64,000 bases of DNA from Thaumasiovibrio subtropicus (GCF_019703835.1 NZ_AP023054.1:2851580-2915579), one strand, 5' to 3'. Positions 12,608 to 22,540 are shown, counted from the first letter of the stretch. Program-made: numbers and translations. Notes: generated by a model from the sequence alone, not told the origin.

Positions 12608-12770
12608 TATACTCAAGCCACCTCAAGACGCTTTCCACCGAACGAGTTTTCTAGCACCGTCATCTTTTGTTACGGCTTTATGATTTAATCTGCAAGGCAT
12701 TCATAGCGATGCTTTGCTGACAAACCTGAAAATTCTCGCTGAGCAAGCCCCATGCGGTGGCTAGAGTATA
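12608..12770. repeat. MITE-like repeat, short internally deleted copy
   Basis: This 163-bp copy begins TATACTCAAGCCACCTCAAG, the same terminal repeat as the full elements at 30844-31107 and 41094-41358. It then continues directly with the segment matching their hairpin half (CGAGTTTTCTAG ... AAATTCTCGCTGAGCAAGC) and ends in a degraded inverted terminus GGTGGCTAGAGTATA. About 100 bp of the other half is missing. It abuts gmhB and replaces its upstream region. Confidence 0.75.
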
Positions 12771-12846
12771 TCAGTAAATTATCGTGCGTCCGACACGCGT
12801 ATTCATCTTTACCCTTGCAGAATAACCCTGCATCTCTCGCGCGTTT

Positions 12847-12900
12847 AGACGTCTAGACGTAAATATTTCTGTTGACTTGGCCGTCTAGACGCCTTAGCAT
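12847..12900 (+). promoter_or_regulatory. metNIQ promoter with two tandem MetJ box pairs
   Basis: AGACGTCT (12847, a perfect met box) and AGACGTAA (12855) lie just upstream of a -35 TTGACT (12872). A second pair, GGCCGTCT (12879) and AGACGCCT (12887), fills the 17-base spacer before the -10 TAGCAT (12895). The two pairs are 32 bases apart, so all boxes keep one 8-base register. MetJ with S-adenosylmethionine would block RNA polymerase directly. Confidence 0.88.
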
Positions 12901-12978
12901 CATTTCCATCAATATAACCAGTGCAGCACAATTTTGTACTGGAAAAGCAAACAACAGCAGCATAAATCAGGACGTGGG

Positions 12979-14013
12979 ATGATTGAAATCAGCCGAGTCA
13001 ACAAGGTGTTCCAGCAGGGCAATAAGCAAATCCATGCCCTACGAGATGCCAATTTAACAATCTCGCAAGGCACCATCTTTGGTGTCATTGGTGCTTCAGG
13101 TGCGGGTAAAAGTACCCTTATCCGTTGTGTGAACCTTTTAGAGCGCCCATCTTCAGGCACCATTACCGTAGACGGCACTGAGCTTACTGCCCTTTCCAAT
13201 CAAGAGTTAACGCAAGCTCGTCGTAAAATCGGTATGATTTTTCAACACTTTAATTTGCTGTCGTCTCGTACTGTGTTTGCTAACGTTGCACTTCCTTTAG
13301 AACTGGCCGGGAAAAGCAACGCTGAGATTACACGCAAAGTGACAGAGTTACTTGACCTCGTTGGCCTAAGCGATAAACACGAGTCATACCCAGCCAATCT
13401 CAGTGGCGGTCAAAAACAGCGTGTCGCGATTGCCCGTGCGCTAGCCTGTGACCCTAAAGTATTGCTTTGTGATGAAGCAACGAGTGCCCTTGACCCGGCG
13501 ACAACGCAGTCGATTTTGGCGCTTCTCAAAAAGATTAACCAACAACTTGGCCTGACTATCCTGCTCATTACTCATGAAATGGATGTCGTCAAAAACATCT
13601 GTCATGAAGTCGCTATTATTGGTGACGGTGAGTTAGTTGAAAAAGGCCCTGTCGCAGACATTTTTGCGCATCCTAAAACAGACCTTGCTCGTCAGTTCAT
13701 TCGTTCAACGTTAGATCTTTCTATCCCTGAAGACTATGAACGTCGTCTCACCAAAGAACGCGGAGATAACCGATACCCGCTAGTCCGTTTAGAGTTCACT
13801 GGCGCTTCTGTAGATGCACCTTTGCTAAGCCAAGTTGCGCGTGAATTTAATATTGATGCCAATATCCTTTGCTCAGACATTGATTACGCTGGCGGCATGA
13901 AATTTGGTCTGTTGCTTACCGAGCTCTGCGGCACGGAAGAAGCGACAGAGAAGGCGCTTGCCTTCATCCGAGACCACAAAGTACAAGTAGAGGTATTAGG
14001 TTATGTTGATTAA
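12979..14013 (+). CDS. metN: Methionine ABC transporter ATP-binding protein
   Basis: The ATPase of the D/L-methionine importer. The 344 residues match the E. coli length of 343. It has Walker [10 protein letters not shown], signature LSGGQKQRV, Walker [13 protein letters not shown], the switch His in LLITHEMD, and a C-terminal NIL domain (about residues 265-344) that senses methionine and inhibits transport. The ATG at 12979 has AGGACGTGGG upstream; an earlier in-frame ATG at 12934 lacks support. It overlaps metI by 11 bases. Confidence 0.97.
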   Translation: MIEISRVNKVFQQGNKQIHALRDANLTISQGTIFGVIGASGAGKSTLIRCVNLLERPSSGTITVDGTELTALSNQELTQARRKIGMIFQHFNLLSSRTVFANVALPLELAGKSNAEITRKVTELLDLVGLSDKHESYPANLSGGQKQRVAIARALACDPKVLLCDEATSALDPATTQSILALLKKINQQLGLTILLITHEMDVVKNICHEVAIIGDGELVEKGPVADIFAHPKTDLARQFIRSTLDLSIPEDYERRLTKERGDNRYPLVRLEFTGASVDAPLLSQVAREFNIDANILCSDIDYAGGMKFGLLLTELCGTEEATEKALAFIRDHKVQVEVLGYVD

Positions 14014-14689
14014 TTCAGTCTCCGCGTGGTTTGCGGAAAATGACCGCTTGGTCAGCCTACTGATCGATGCAACGTGGCAAACCCTTATCATGGTTTTTGC
14101 TTCTGGCTTGATCGGATTCTTGATTGGCATCCCGCTTGGTGTTTCTCTTCATATCACCAAAGAGGGTGGCCTTCTATCGGCACCTAAAGTGAATAAAGTA
14201 TTGGGCATTGCCGTCAATATTGGCCGTTCCATTCCTTTCATCATTCTCCTCGTCGCTATCATCCCCTTTACACGTTTCGTGACGGGAAGTTCGATTGGAA
14301 CCGCAGCGGCAGTTGTACCGCTGACGGTTGCTGCTATCCCATTTATTGCGCGCTTAGTTGAAGGGGCACTCATGGAAGTCCCTTCAGGCCTTGTGGAAGC
14401 GGCCGAAGCAATGGGCGCAACCCCGAGTCAGATTATTTTAAAAGTGCTACTCCCTGAAGCACTGCCAGGCATTATTAATGCTGTGACCATTACACTGGTA
14501 ACACTTGTAAGCTACTCGGCAATGGCGGGTACCGTCGGTGGTGGTGGCCTTGGCGATGTGGGTATCCGCTATGGCTACCAGCGTTTTGATGGCACTGTTA
14601 TGGCTATTACCGTTGTACTTTTGGTTATCCTAGTACAAGTGATTCAATCCCTCGGCGACCGACTTGTGAACAAAGTCGATCACCGATAA
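14003..14689 (+). CDS. metI: Methionine ABC transporter permease
   Basis: An inner-membrane permease of 228 residues with five to six membrane segments and the cytoplasmic EAA loop [22 protein letters not shown] that docks onto MetN. It overlaps metN by 11 bases, implying coupled translation, and precedes metQ by about 90 bases. It is about ten residues longer at the N-terminus than E. coli MetI (217). Confidence 0.96.
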   Translation: MLINSVSAWFAENDRLVSLLIDATWQTLIMVFASGLIGFLIGIPLGVSLHITKEGGLLSAPKVNKVLGIAVNIGRSIPFIILLVAIIPFTRFVTGSSIGTAAAVVPLTVAAIPFIARLVEGALMEVPSGLVEAAEAMGATPSQIILKVLLPEALPGIINAVTITLVTLVSYSAMAGTVGGGGLGDVGIRYGYQRFDGTVMAITVVLLVILVQVIQSLGDRLVNKVDHR

Positions 14690-14778
14690 GCAACAATTTG
14701 ACACCCTAAACATTAAAGACAAACACAATGATGGCAGCACCGCCGGAGTGCGGTGCAGACAAAATTAAGGAGTAAATT

Positions 14779-15609
14779 ATGGCGTTTAATTTGAAGTCTC
14801 TTTTAGCTGCAGCGGGTATCGCGTCTGCATTGGCGCTAACAGGTTGTGGTGACAAAGCACCAGAGCAAGCAGCAGAAGAAGTCAAAGTAACTAAAATCAA
14901 AGTCGGCGTAATGGCGGGGGCTGAAGAGCAAGTCGCTGAAATCGCAGCGCGCGTTGCAAAAGAGAAGCATGGCCTAGACGTGGAACTGATTACTTTCACT
15001 GACTACGTCACCCCAAACGCAGCACTTGATGAAGGCTCTATTGATGCGAACGCATTCCAACACAAGCCATACCTAGACAAGCAAATCGAAGATCGTGGTT
15101 ACAAACTGGCTATCGCTGGTAACACCTTCGTCTACCCAATTGCAGGCTACTCTAGCAAAGTTGAAAGTGTAGAAGAGATTCAAGAAGGTGCTCAAATTGC
15201 GGTACCAAACGATCCTACTAACCTTGGTCGCTCTCTGATCCTACTCGAGCAGCAAGGCCTTCTTAAGCTTAAAGAAGGTGTTGGTCTACTTGCAACGGTA
15301 CTTGATATCGTCGAAAACCCGAAAAACATCAAAATTGTCGAGCTAGAAGCCGCGCAACTACCACGCTCACTGCAAGATGTTGATCTCGCGATCATCAACA
15401 CAACGTATGCAAGCAGCATCGACCTAACGCCAGAGCGCGATGGCGTGTTCGTTGAAGACAAAGAGTCTCCATACGTGAACCTTGTTGTTGCACGTGAAGA
15501 CAACATCAACGACGAAGCAATCAAAACCTTCGTTGCCTCTTACCAAACCGATGAAGTTCATCAAGCAGCACTTGAAATCTTCAAAGGTGGTGTCGTTAAA
15601 GGTTGGTAA
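14779..15609 (+). CDS. metQ: Methionine-binding lipoprotein
   Basis: The substrate-binding protein of MetNIQ, a 276-residue NlpA-family lipoprotein with lipobox LTGC at residues 20-23. The DEGSIDANAFQHKPYLD and VPNDPTNLGRSL motifs line the methionine pocket in this family. A strong ribosome-binding site (AAGGAG) precedes the ATG. The gene is followed by a strong terminator at 15661-15695. Confidence 0.97.
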   Translation: MAFNLKSLLAAAGIASALALTGCGDKAPEQAAEEVKVTKIKVGVMAGAEEQVAEIAARVAKEKHGLDVELITFTDYVTPNAALDEGSIDANAFQHKPYLDKQIEDRGYKLAIAGNTFVYPIAGYSSKVESVEEIQEGAQIAVPNDPTNLGRSLILLEQQGLLKLKEGVGLLATVLDIVENPKNIKIVELEAAQLPRSLQDVDLAIINTTYASSIDLTPERDGVFVEDKESPYVNLVVAREDNINDEAIKTFVASYQTDEVHQAALEIFKGGVVKGW

Positions 15610-15660
15610 TTTTAATGGGCGTACCCAAAGTACGCTCATTGCCTCATTTAGCACACCCAC

Positions 15661-15695
15661 AAAAAAACCTCTGCTCAACAAGCAGAGGTTTTTTT
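15661..15695. terminator. Bidirectional terminator between metQ and ykgO
   Basis: AACCTCTGCT and AGCAGAGGTT form a perfect 10-bp stem around CAACA, with seven A before and T-run after. It therefore terminates metNIQ on the plus strand and rpmE2-ykgO on the minus strand. Confidence 0.9.
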
Positions 15696-15720
15696 ATGCG
15701 CCAACATCAGATAAAAAACC

Positions 15721-15864
15721 TTAACGCTTCTTCTTTACTTTGCCTTGAACGGCTTTGAAGCGTGGGTTTGACTTACAAATCACATAGATGCGGCCTCGAC
15801 GTTTAACGACCTGGCAATCTCTATGACGATTCTTTGCGCTTTTCAGTGAGCTTAGTACCTGCAT
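15721..15864 (-). CDS. ykgO: 50S ribosomal protein L36, type B (zinc-sparing paralogue)
   Basis: A 47-residue basic protein beginning [20 protein letters not shown] and ending GKVKKKR, matching the alternative L36 (YkgO/RpmJ2). It has only two cysteines (residues 17 and 30) rather than the zinc-binding CCCH set of normal L36. Such paralogues replace the zinc form when zinc is scarce. It lies 54 bases downstream of rpmE2 in the same direction and is very likely co-transcribed. Confidence 0.93.
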   Translation of the reverse strand: MQVLSSLKSAKNRHRDCQVVKRRGRIYVICKSNPRFKAVQGKVKKKR

Positions 15865-15918
15865 CTTACTTCTCCTTAGACTTCCTAATTCCAAACAGCG
15901 AGCGTAAATAGCGGTGTG

Positions 15919-16182
15919 TTACTTCTCTTTCTTACTAGAGAAACTACCGAAGCGGCGGCTAAAGGTAGCCAAGCGGCCTTCGGCTTTCGCAACGCGCTGC
16001 TTACCGGTATAGAAAGGATGCGATTCTGAAGATACATCCAAAGTGAAGTAAGGGTACTCTTTACCATCTTCCCACTTAATCGTACGTTCTGTTTTCAGCG
16101 TTGAGCCGATCAAGAAGTACTTATCAACGGCAGTGTCATGAAAGACCACTGTGCGATATTCAGGATGAATACCTTGTTTCAT
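15919..16182 (-). CDS. rpmE2: 50S ribosomal protein L31, type B (zinc-independent)
   Basis: This 87-residue protein matches the type B L31 (YkgM). It starts [17 protein letters not shown] and contains [10 protein letters not shown], with no cysteine at all, so it cannot bind the zinc of standard L31. In E. coli and relatives the ykgM-ykgO pair is repressed by Zur and made under zinc limitation, releasing zinc from ribosomes. A Zur-box-like palindrome at 16200-16212 just upstream fits this. Confidence 0.94.
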   Translation of the reverse strand: MKQGIHPEYRTVVFHDTAVDKYFLIGSTLKTERTIKWEDGKEYPYFTLDVSSESHPFYTGKQRVAKAEGRLATFSRRFGSFSSKKEK

Positions 16183-16199
16183 AGCTGCATTCCTTTATT

Positions 16200-16234
16200 G
16201 TTACAATATAACGTAGCGAACGATAATGATTATC
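16200..16234. promoter_or_regulatory. Zur-like box and Fur-like half palindrome upstream of rpmE2
   Basis: GTTACAATATAAC at 16200-16212 closely resembles the core of the gammaproteobacterial Zur operator (GTTATAnTATAAC). It lies 18 bases before the rpmE2 ATG. A second palindrome, GATAAT-G-ATTATC, at 16222-16234 resembles the F-x-R core of a Fur box. It may serve as part of the same zinc-control region or act on the divergent trmO. Confidence 0.68.
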
Positions 16235-16297
16235 ACTTAATATGTCCAGCTTTTTCTGTGCTAGGCTATCGATTCTTTTCATCAATGACCGAACACC

Positions 16298-16999
16298 ATG
16301 CCGTTTTCCATCGAACCCGTAGGTATCATTCGCTCTCCTTACAAAGAGAAATTTGCCGTACCACGTCAACCTAACCTTGTACCCAGTGCCACTGCAGAAC
16401 TACACCTCTGTGGCGAAGCGAATGTCCCCGAAGCCGTTAGAGGCATCGAACAATTCAGCCACCTGTGGTTGCTCTTTATGTTTGACCAAAACTTGGCAGC
16501 CGGATGGCGCCCTACTGTCAGGCCACCTCGACTAGGTGGCAATGAGCGTATTGGCGTCTTTGCAAGTCGAGCCACTTTTCGTCCAAATGGGATAGGCATG
16601 TCAGCAGTGACACTTAAAGGTGTGCGTATTCAAGGCAGTCAGGTCATTCTTGAATTAGGTGGTGTCGACCTCGTTGACGGTACACCGATCATGGATATCA
16701 AACCTTATATCCCTTACTCCGACAGCCACCCCGAAGCCATTGGCGGATTTGCCAATGAGGAACCCGCAACTCTTGATGTAATGATTAACGAGCAGGTAGC
16801 TCAACACCTCACTCCTCATCAACAGCAAGTCATTAAAGAAGTGCTCTCACAAGATCCGCGGCCTGCTTATAAGAAAAGTAAACCTGATGAGAAGGAATAT
16901 GCTGTCCACCTCTTTCGCTTTAACGTGAAATTTAAAGTAAATGCACAAAAGGTCATCGTCACAGCCGTGGAAGCCGTTTGCCAATCCACAAATGACTGA
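16298..16999 (+). CDS. trmO: tRNA (N6-threonylcarbamoyladenosine37-N6)-methyltransferase TrmO
   Basis: A 233-residue TsaA/YaeB-family enzyme, near the E. coli length of 235. It methylates t6A37 of threonine tRNA using S-adenosylmethionine. An N-terminal beta-barrel domain (about residues 5-145) contains GIIRSPYKEKFAVPRQ and FASRATFRPNGIGMSAV, the SAM/tRNA-binding signatures, and DIKPYIPY. The C-terminal part is the family's small second domain. It is divergent from rpmE2 and 47 bases upstream of proS. Confidence 0.93.
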   Translation: MPFSIEPVGIIRSPYKEKFAVPRQPNLVPSATAELHLCGEANVPEAVRGIEQFSHLWLLFMFDQNLAAGWRPTVRPPRLGGNERIGVFASRATFRPNGIGMSAVTLKGVRIQGSQVILELGGVDLVDGTPIMDIKPYIPYSDSHPEAIGGFANEEPATLDVMINEQVAQHLTPHQQQVIKEVLSQDPRPAYKKSKPDEKEYAVHLFRFNVKFKVNAQKVIVTAVEAVCQSTND

Positions 17000-17046
17000 T
17001 ACACTAGCGAGTCATATTTTTTAACCTCAACCAACGGATACCATCA

Positions 17047-18762
17047 ATGCGTACCAGTAAATACCTTCTGTCTACTCTGAAGGAAACACCAAACGACGCA
17101 GAAGTTATCAGCCACCAGCTGATGCTACGTGCCGGCATGATCCGCAAGCTTGCTTCAGGTCTCTACACCTGGCTGCCGACCGGTCTGCGCGTCCTGCGTA
17201 AAGTCGAAAACATCGTTCGTGAAGAGATCAACAATGCAGGTGCTGTTGAGACTTTGATGCCCGTTGTTCAGCCTTTCGAGCTTTGGGAAGAAACTGGCCG
17301 CTCTGAAAAAATGGGCGCGGAGTTGCTTCGACTGACTGACCGCCATGAGCGTCCGTTTGTATTAAGTCCGACAGCAGAAGAAGTGATCACCAGCTTGGTC
17401 CGTAACGAGGTAAGCTCTTACAAACAGCTGCCACTTAACCTTTACCAAATTCAAACGAAGTTCCGTGACGAACGTCGTCCACGCTTCGGTGTTATGCGTG
17501 CACGCGAATTCTGCATGATGGACGCTTACAGTTTCGACCTCGACAAAGATGGCCTGCAACAGTCCTATGAAGCGATGCATGAAGCATACTGTAAAGCCTT
17601 TGACCGCATGGGGCTCGATTACCGCCCGGTTCTGGCTGACACCGGTGCTATTGGTGGCAGTGGCTCACACGAGTTCCACGTTCTCGCAGAAAGTGGCGAA
17701 GATTTAATTGCCTTCTCAACAGAATCTGATTACGCCGCAAACATTGAAAAAGCAGAAGCGCTTGCACCTACCGCTGAACGTGCAGCACCAAGCGAAGAGA
17801 TGACGCTGGTTGATACACCAAATGCAAAAACCATTGCTGAACTGGTAGAGCAATTTGAGCTACCAATCGAAAAAACGGTGAAAACGCTATTCGTTAAAGC
17901 GTCTGATGAAGTAGATGCCGACCTTATTGCGTTGATCATCCGTGGTGATCACGAGCTAAACGAAGTAAAAGCGGAAAACCTGAAAGAAGTGGCTTCACCA
18001 TTGGAGATGGCAACGGAAGAAGAGATCCGTGCATTGATTGGTGCGGGCCCTGGCTCTCTAGGTCCTGTCGGTCTTGAACTGCCATTCATCGTTGACCGTA
18101 CCGTTGCGGTAATGAGTGACTTTGGCGCTGGTGCAAACATCGATGATAAACACTACTTCGGTATCAACTGGGGTCGTGATGTTGAACTCGGTCAGGTAGA
18201 AGATCTCCGCAACGTCGTTGAAGGTGATCCAAGCCCATGCGGCAACGGTACTATCATGCTTAAGCGTGGTATCGAAGTTGGTCACATTTTCCAGCTAGGT
18301 ACAAACTACTCAGAGAAAATGAACTGTGGCGTACTAGGTGCTGACGGCAAAAACACCATTTTAGAAATGGGTTGTTACGGTATCGGTGTATCTCGCGTGG
18401 TGGCGTCTGCTATCGAGCAAAATCACGACGAAAACGGCATCATCTGGCCAGACGCATTAGCGCCTTTCCAAGTGGCTATCGTACCAATGAACATGCACAA
18501 GTCTGAAGCTGTGCGTGAAGCTGCAGAAGCGCTCTACGCGAACCTGACAGCTGCAGGTATTGAAGTCCTGTTTGATGATCGTAAAGAGCGCCCTGGCGTC
18601 ATGTTTGCAGACATGGAGCTTGTTGGTGTGCCCCACACCGTTGTCATCGGTGACCGTAGCTTGAAAAATGGCGAAGTCGAATACAAAGACCGCCGTACGG
18701 GTGAGAAAGAGCCGGTTGCTGCTGATGCAATCGCAGACTTCATCAAGGCAAAACTCGTTTAA
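17047..18762 (+). CDS. proS: Prolyl-tRNA synthetase
   Basis: A class II aminoacyl-tRNA synthetase of 571 residues (E. coli 572), prokaryotic type with the YbaK-like editing insertion (about residues 220-400) between catalytic motifs 2 and 3. Visible signatures are the motif 2 region [21 protein letters not shown], written here as [10 protein letters not shown] and [11 protein letters not shown], motif 3 [17 protein letters not shown], and the C-terminal anticodon-binding domain starting near FQVAIVPMN. It ends at a strong terminator. Confidence 0.98.
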   Translation: MRTSKYLLSTLKETPNDAEVISHQLMLRAGMIRKLASGLYTWLPTGLRVLRKVENIVREEINNAGAVETLMPVVQPFELWEETGRSEKMGAELLRLTDRHERPFVLSPTAEEVITSLVRNEVSSYKQLPLNLYQIQTKFRDERRPRFGVMRAREFCMMDAYSFDLDKDGLQQSYEAMHEAYCKAFDRMGLDYRPVLADTGAIGGSGSHEFHVLAESGEDLIAFSTESDYAANIEKAEALAPTAERAAPSEEMTLVDTPNAKTIAELVEQFELPIEKTVKTLFVKASDEVDADLIALIIRGDHELNEVKAENLKEVASPLEMATEEEIRALIGAGPGSLGPVGLELPFIVDRTVAVMSDFGAGANIDDKHYFGINWGRDVELGQVEDLRNVVEGDPSPCGNGTIMLKRGIEVGHIFQLGTNYSEKMNCGVLGADGKNTILEMGCYGIGVSRVVASAIEQNHDENGIIWPDALAPFQVAIVPMNMHKSEAVREAAEALYANLTAAGIEVLFDDRKERPGVMFADMELVGVPHTVVIGDRSLKNGEVEYKDRRTGEKEPVAADAIADFIKAKLV

Positions 18763-18791
18763 TCGCGATATAGTTACCTTTCAGTACATCT

Positions 18792-18820
18792 AAGCCCGCT
18801 TAATTTAGCGGGCTTTTTTT
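18792..18820 (+). terminator. Terminator after proS
   Basis: AAGCCCGCT and AGCGGGCTT form a 9-bp stem around a six-base loop, followed by seven T. Confidence 0.92.
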
Positions 18821-18942
18821 GTTTCTAGGTCATTGACTCTAACAAAACGAACATTGTCTGAGTTTTGACACAGTATCACTCAGAAGCAAGTGAAGATCTT
18901 CAACTATACTCTTTGCACATCGCGCATAAGGGAAGGTTGTTC

Positions 18943-20553
18943 GTGCTCACGATAAAGCTGATGAATCTGGTGCTCACTCTCACTGGGCTTATTCTAGTTG
19001 CAAGTTCTATAGCCCCCGCGTTTCGCATAAAACGCCAAGATCCAGACGGTAGTTGGACACTGTTAGTCTACATGATGGTCTTCTTTATCATCGGTTATAG
19101 TGGTCACGCCACTTTACTGATGATAGAACCATCAACAGGTCTGAGTGATACCTTATTGAGTGCTATTCTGTCTTTAGGCGGGTTGTTTGTCTTTTCGACC
19201 ATTCGTCTTTCTTCTCAAAGTATCAAGCGCCTCGACAACGAACGTGAACTCGCGCGATTTGATGCGGAACACGACACACTGACGAAACTGCCTAATCGTC
19301 ACCATTTGATGCAAAAACTCGAACAAGTCATCGCATTGTCGGAACATACCGGACGCTGTTTTTCTGTTTTGCTGCTTGATTTCAATGACTTTAAACGCAT
19401 CAATGACTCTTTAACCCATCAGGTGGGCGACAAGCTACTTCAAGCCTTTGCCGAGCGCCTAAAAAACTACAGTGCAGAATTTTATGCAGCCCGCCTAGGT
19501 GGCGATGAGTTTGCAATGTTAATAGAAACCGACGATAAAGACGCCATTGGCACGCACTGTATCGCCTTGAGCGAACTGTTAACAAAACCGGTCTCCGTCG
19601 CCAATCAACACATTTCACTGTCGGCCAGCATCGGTGTCTCTCGTTACCCCATTGATGGTCGCAATATGGAGCAACTAGTACGCTGCGCCGACATCGCAAT
19701 GTACTCATCCAAACGCCTAAAACGCCACTATGTTTTTTATAGCCCTGCGATGAATGACCACCAGCAGCAGAGTTTTGATATCAACGCCAAGCTCACGACT
19801 GCGGTAGAAAACGATCAGTTTGAGATTCACTACCACCCGCTCTTCCACAGTCATAATCATCAACTCGCAGGTGTCGAGGCGTTAATTCGCTGGCGGCTCC
19901 CATCAGGGCGCTTACTACCAGCCAACGACGTTATTCCCTTTGCCGAGCAAACCGCCCTAATGCGTACCATCACCCGCTGGGTGATTGCCAGAGCACTCTC
20001 TGAGTACTGTAACTGGCTAAAAATGGGCTATAGCTTCAACTTACAAATCAATGTGTCAGTGCGCGATCTTGAAGACGAGGACTTCCTTAACTTCATCCGT
20101 GAAGTGTTGCAAGCACATCCGATCCCCCCGCAATACTTAGTGTTAGAAATCACTGAAAACGCCATCATTGAAAACTCAGCGACGTCTAAGAAAGTCATTG
20201 ATGGCCTGCACCATATCGGGGTAAAACTCAGTATGGATGACTTCGGTACGGGATACTCCTCTTTATCTCTATTAACCTCCATCCCTTTCAGTCAGATAAA
20301 AATCGATCAAGGCTTTATTCGCAACAACTCCCATCAACATCAGGTGATTATTCAAGCGATTCAGTACATTGGGCAGCAGTTTAATGTCCCTGTCGTTGCG
20401 GAAGGGATTGAGGAGCAAGAGCACGCTGAGATGGTGACCGACTTTGGTTGCGACTTACTCCAAGGCTACTGGTTTACCAAACCCCTCTCATGCGACGACT
20501 TCAGTCATTGGCTAGAAGACAATTTCCCAATTCAACAATCTATCAACGGATAA
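18943..20553 (+). CDS. Membrane GGDEF-EAL cyclic-di-GMP signalling protein
   Basis: The protein has two N-terminal membrane segments, then a short linker, a GGDEF domain and an EAL domain. The GGDEF domain shows RLGGDEFAML with no RxxD inhibitory site before it. The EAL domain shows EALIRW, INVSV, LEITENA, MDDFGTGYSS, IKIDQGF and AEGIEE, so all usual metal and catalytic residues are present and phosphodiesterase activity is likely. The start is uncertain. GTG at 18943 has AGGGAAGG six bases upstream; a TTG at 18865 would add 26 residues. No obvious extracellular sensor loop is seen. Confidence 0.88.
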   Translation: MLTIKLMNLVLTLTGLILVASSIAPAFRIKRQDPDGSWTLLVYMMVFFIIGYSGHATLLMIEPSTGLSDTLLSAILSLGGLFVFSTIRLSSQSIKRLDNERELARFDAEHDTLTKLPNRHHLMQKLEQVIALSEHTGRCFSVLLLDFNDFKRINDSLTHQVGDKLLQAFAERLKNYSAEFYAARLGGDEFAMLIETDDKDAIGTHCIALSELLTKPVSVANQHISLSASIGVSRYPIDGRNMEQLVRCADIAMYSSKRLKRHYVFYSPAMNDHQQQSFDINAKLTTAVENDQFEIHYHPLFHSHNHQLAGVEALIRWRLPSGRLLPANDVIPFAEQTALMRTITRWVIARALSEYCNWLKMGYSFNLQINVSVRDLEDEDFLNFIREVLQAHPIPPQYLVLEITENAIIENSATSKKVIDGLHHIGVKLSMDDFGTGYSSLSLLTSIPFSQIKIDQGFIRNNSHQHQVIIQAIQYIGQQFNVPVVAEGIEEQEHAEMVTDFGCDLLQGYWFTKPLSCDDFSHWLEDNFPIQQSING

Positions 20554-20596
20554 CCCCTCCCCTCGACATTGCATTTCGGTATACTCACTACATTCT

Positions 20597-20627
20597 CAGT
20601 AAACGGGCCTCACTCCCCCGTTTACTG
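20597..20627 (+). other. Stem-loop in the leader of the DUF294 gene
   Basis: CAGTAAACGGG and CCCGTTTACTG form a perfect 11-bp stem with a 9-base loop, without a T-run, 33 bases before the start codon. It could be an mRNA-stabilising or regulatory structure, or a weak Rho-assisted end of the upstream gene. Confidence 0.5.
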
Positions 20628-20659
20628 ATACCCCTCAGGCTCAATCTAGGAAGACCGCG

Positions 20660-22537
20660 ATGCAAGCAGAGCTCAACGACATTCAACAATTTGTCGCTAA
20701 ACACCCGCCATTTAATGCGCTAACTGAAGAGCAACAACAGGAAGTCGCATCACACATCGAGATCGCCTATTTTCGAGCCGGGAATATGATTCTCAACTTT
20801 GGAGACGAGATCCAAGACCTCTATTTGATTCGTAGTGGTGTGGTTGAAATTTATCGCCGTCGTGGCGAGCTCTACAATCGCTTAGATGAAGGGGATATCT
20901 TTGGCCAAATGGGCTTGTTGATGAACAACCAAGTGCGCCTGCCCGCAAAAGCGATAGAAGACACCCTGGTTTACTGTATTCCTAATACCTTGTTCAAATC
21001 ACTGTACGAGCAAGAAGATAGTTTCGCAGATTTTGTTGAAATTGAAGATAGGGCTCGTTTGCGTCAGGCAGTTTCCTCTCAACAAGATGCCAATGACCTC
21101 ACCACCTCAAAAGTCCGAACATTATTGACTCGGGAACCCGTGATCATTGAGAACCATACGGACATTCAGACCGCAGCAAAAATTATGGCGGAGGAGTCTG
21201 TTAGTTCACTGTTGATCAAAGATCCTGAGATTATCGAAGAAGACGAAAGTAACCTGGTTGGCATTCTTACCGAGCGTGATTTCTGTACGCGAGTATTAGC
21301 AGAAGGGGTCGATGTTGGTGCCCCGGTCAGTGATGTCATGACCACGGAGTTAGTGTCGCTGGATTACAACGCCTACGTTTATGAAGCCATGCTAACCATG
21401 CTGCGCTACAACGTTCACCATGTCCCTGTAATGCGTAATCGGCTCCCAATCGGTATCGTAGAGATGACCGATATCGTTCGCTATGAATCTCAAAACAGCC
21501 TACTTTTAGTCAGCTCCATCTTCCAACAACAAAGCACAGAAGAACTCATTACGCTTTCTGAACAAGTCAAAGACAGCTTCGTACGCCTAGTCAATGAAGA
21601 TGCTAACTCACATATGGTGGGTAGCGCGATGGCTGTTATCGGCCGCAGTTTCAAACAGCGATTGATTGAGCTTGCCGAAGAATCACTGGGTAAACCACCG
21701 GTGCCTTATTGTTTTCTCGCCTTAGGCTCCATGGCTCGCGATGAACAGTTAATAGTGACAGACCAAGACAACGCCATCATTTTGGACGACAGCTATGAGG
21801 AAAGCCAACATGGTGAGTACTATGCGGCATTGGCTAAGTTTGTTTGCGACGGTCTAGCAGCCTGTGGCTACAAATATTGCACTGGCGATATTATGGCTTC
21901 AAACCCTGAATGGCGTAAGACGCGTACCGAGTGGGAAGCCTGCTTTGCGGATTGGATTGATAACCCTAAGCCTCAAGCCTTACTCAACAGCTCTATCTTC
22001 TTCGATTTAGATGGCATTTATGGTCGAACAAAATGGGCTGAACAACTCAATAGCTTTATTGTTCGCCGTGCGCGCCGAAACAACCGTTTCTTAGCTTGTC
22101 TCGCTCGCAACGCCATTAATCGCACACCGCCATTAGGGTTCTTCAAAGATTTCGTGATGGAAAAAGATGGCCGCCACAACAATTCCATCAACTTAAAACG
22201 TCGAGGGACAGCGCCGCTCGCGGACCTTATTCGCGTCCATGCGTTAGCCTGTGGTTCACGGGCACAAAACTCCTTCGAACGCCTCGACGATATTATCGAT
22301 TCCGGTATCTTGCCAAAAGGCAGAGGACACGATTTACGCGATGCGCTCGAGTTTATCTCGATGGTGCGTATCCGCCATCAGGCCATTGATGTTGAGAGTC
22401 ATATTGAGCCAGATAACAACATCGAACCTGAAAATATGTCTGATTTCGAGCGACGTAATCTCAAGGATGCTTTTCAAATTCTCAGCAATGCGCAGAACTT
22501 CCTTAAATTCCGCTACAGCGCGAATCGCAGAGGGTAA
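20660..22537 (+). CDS. cNMP-binding/CBS/DUF294 putative nucleotidyltransferase
   Basis: A 625-residue multi-domain protein. It has a cyclic-nucleotide-binding-like domain (about 10-130), a CBS pair (about 150-280), a DUF294 nucleotidyltransferase-like domain (about 310-450) with LGSMARDEQLIVTDQDNAII, and a DUF294 C-terminal helical domain (about 480-620). The DUF294 region has the GS...D-x-D layout of GlnD-type nucleotidyltransferases. In the cNMP domain the usual FGE is FGQ, so ligand binding may differ. It is followed three bases later by a 3'-5' exonuclease gene. Target and ligand are unknown. Confidence 0.9.
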   Translation: MQAELNDIQQFVAKHPPFNALTEEQQQEVASHIEIAYFRAGNMILNFGDEIQDLYLIRSGVVEIYRRRGELYNRLDEGDIFGQMGLLMNNQVRLPAKAIEDTLVYCIPNTLFKSLYEQEDSFADFVEIEDRARLRQAVSSQQDANDLTTSKVRTLLTREPVIIENHTDIQTAAKIMAEESVSSLLIKDPEIIEEDESNLVGILTERDFCTRVLAEGVDVGAPVSDVMTTELVSLDYNAYVYEAMLTMLRYNVHHVPVMRNRLPIGIVEMTDIVRYESQNSLLLVSSIFQQQSTEELITLSEQVKDSFVRLVNEDANSHMVGSAMAVIGRSFKQRLIELAEESLGKPPVPYCFLALGSMARDEQLIVTDQDNAIILDDSYEESQHGEYYAALAKFVCDGLAACGYKYCTGDIMASNPEWRKTRTEWEACFADWIDNPKPQALLNSSIFFDLDGIYGRTKWAEQLNSFIVRRARRNNRFLACLARNAINRTPPLGFFKDFVMEKDGRHNNSINLKRRGTAPLADLIRVHALACGSRAQNSFERLDDIIDSGILPKGRGHDLRDALEFISMVRIRHQAIDVESHIEPDNNIEPENMSDFERRNLKDAFQILSNAQNFLKFRYSANRRG

Positions 22538-22540
22538 ACC

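Noticed and set aside
12934..12978. Longer MetN start at 12934
   Set aside because: It extends into the promoter region and adds 15 residues not found in the family; AGGACGTGGG supports 12979.
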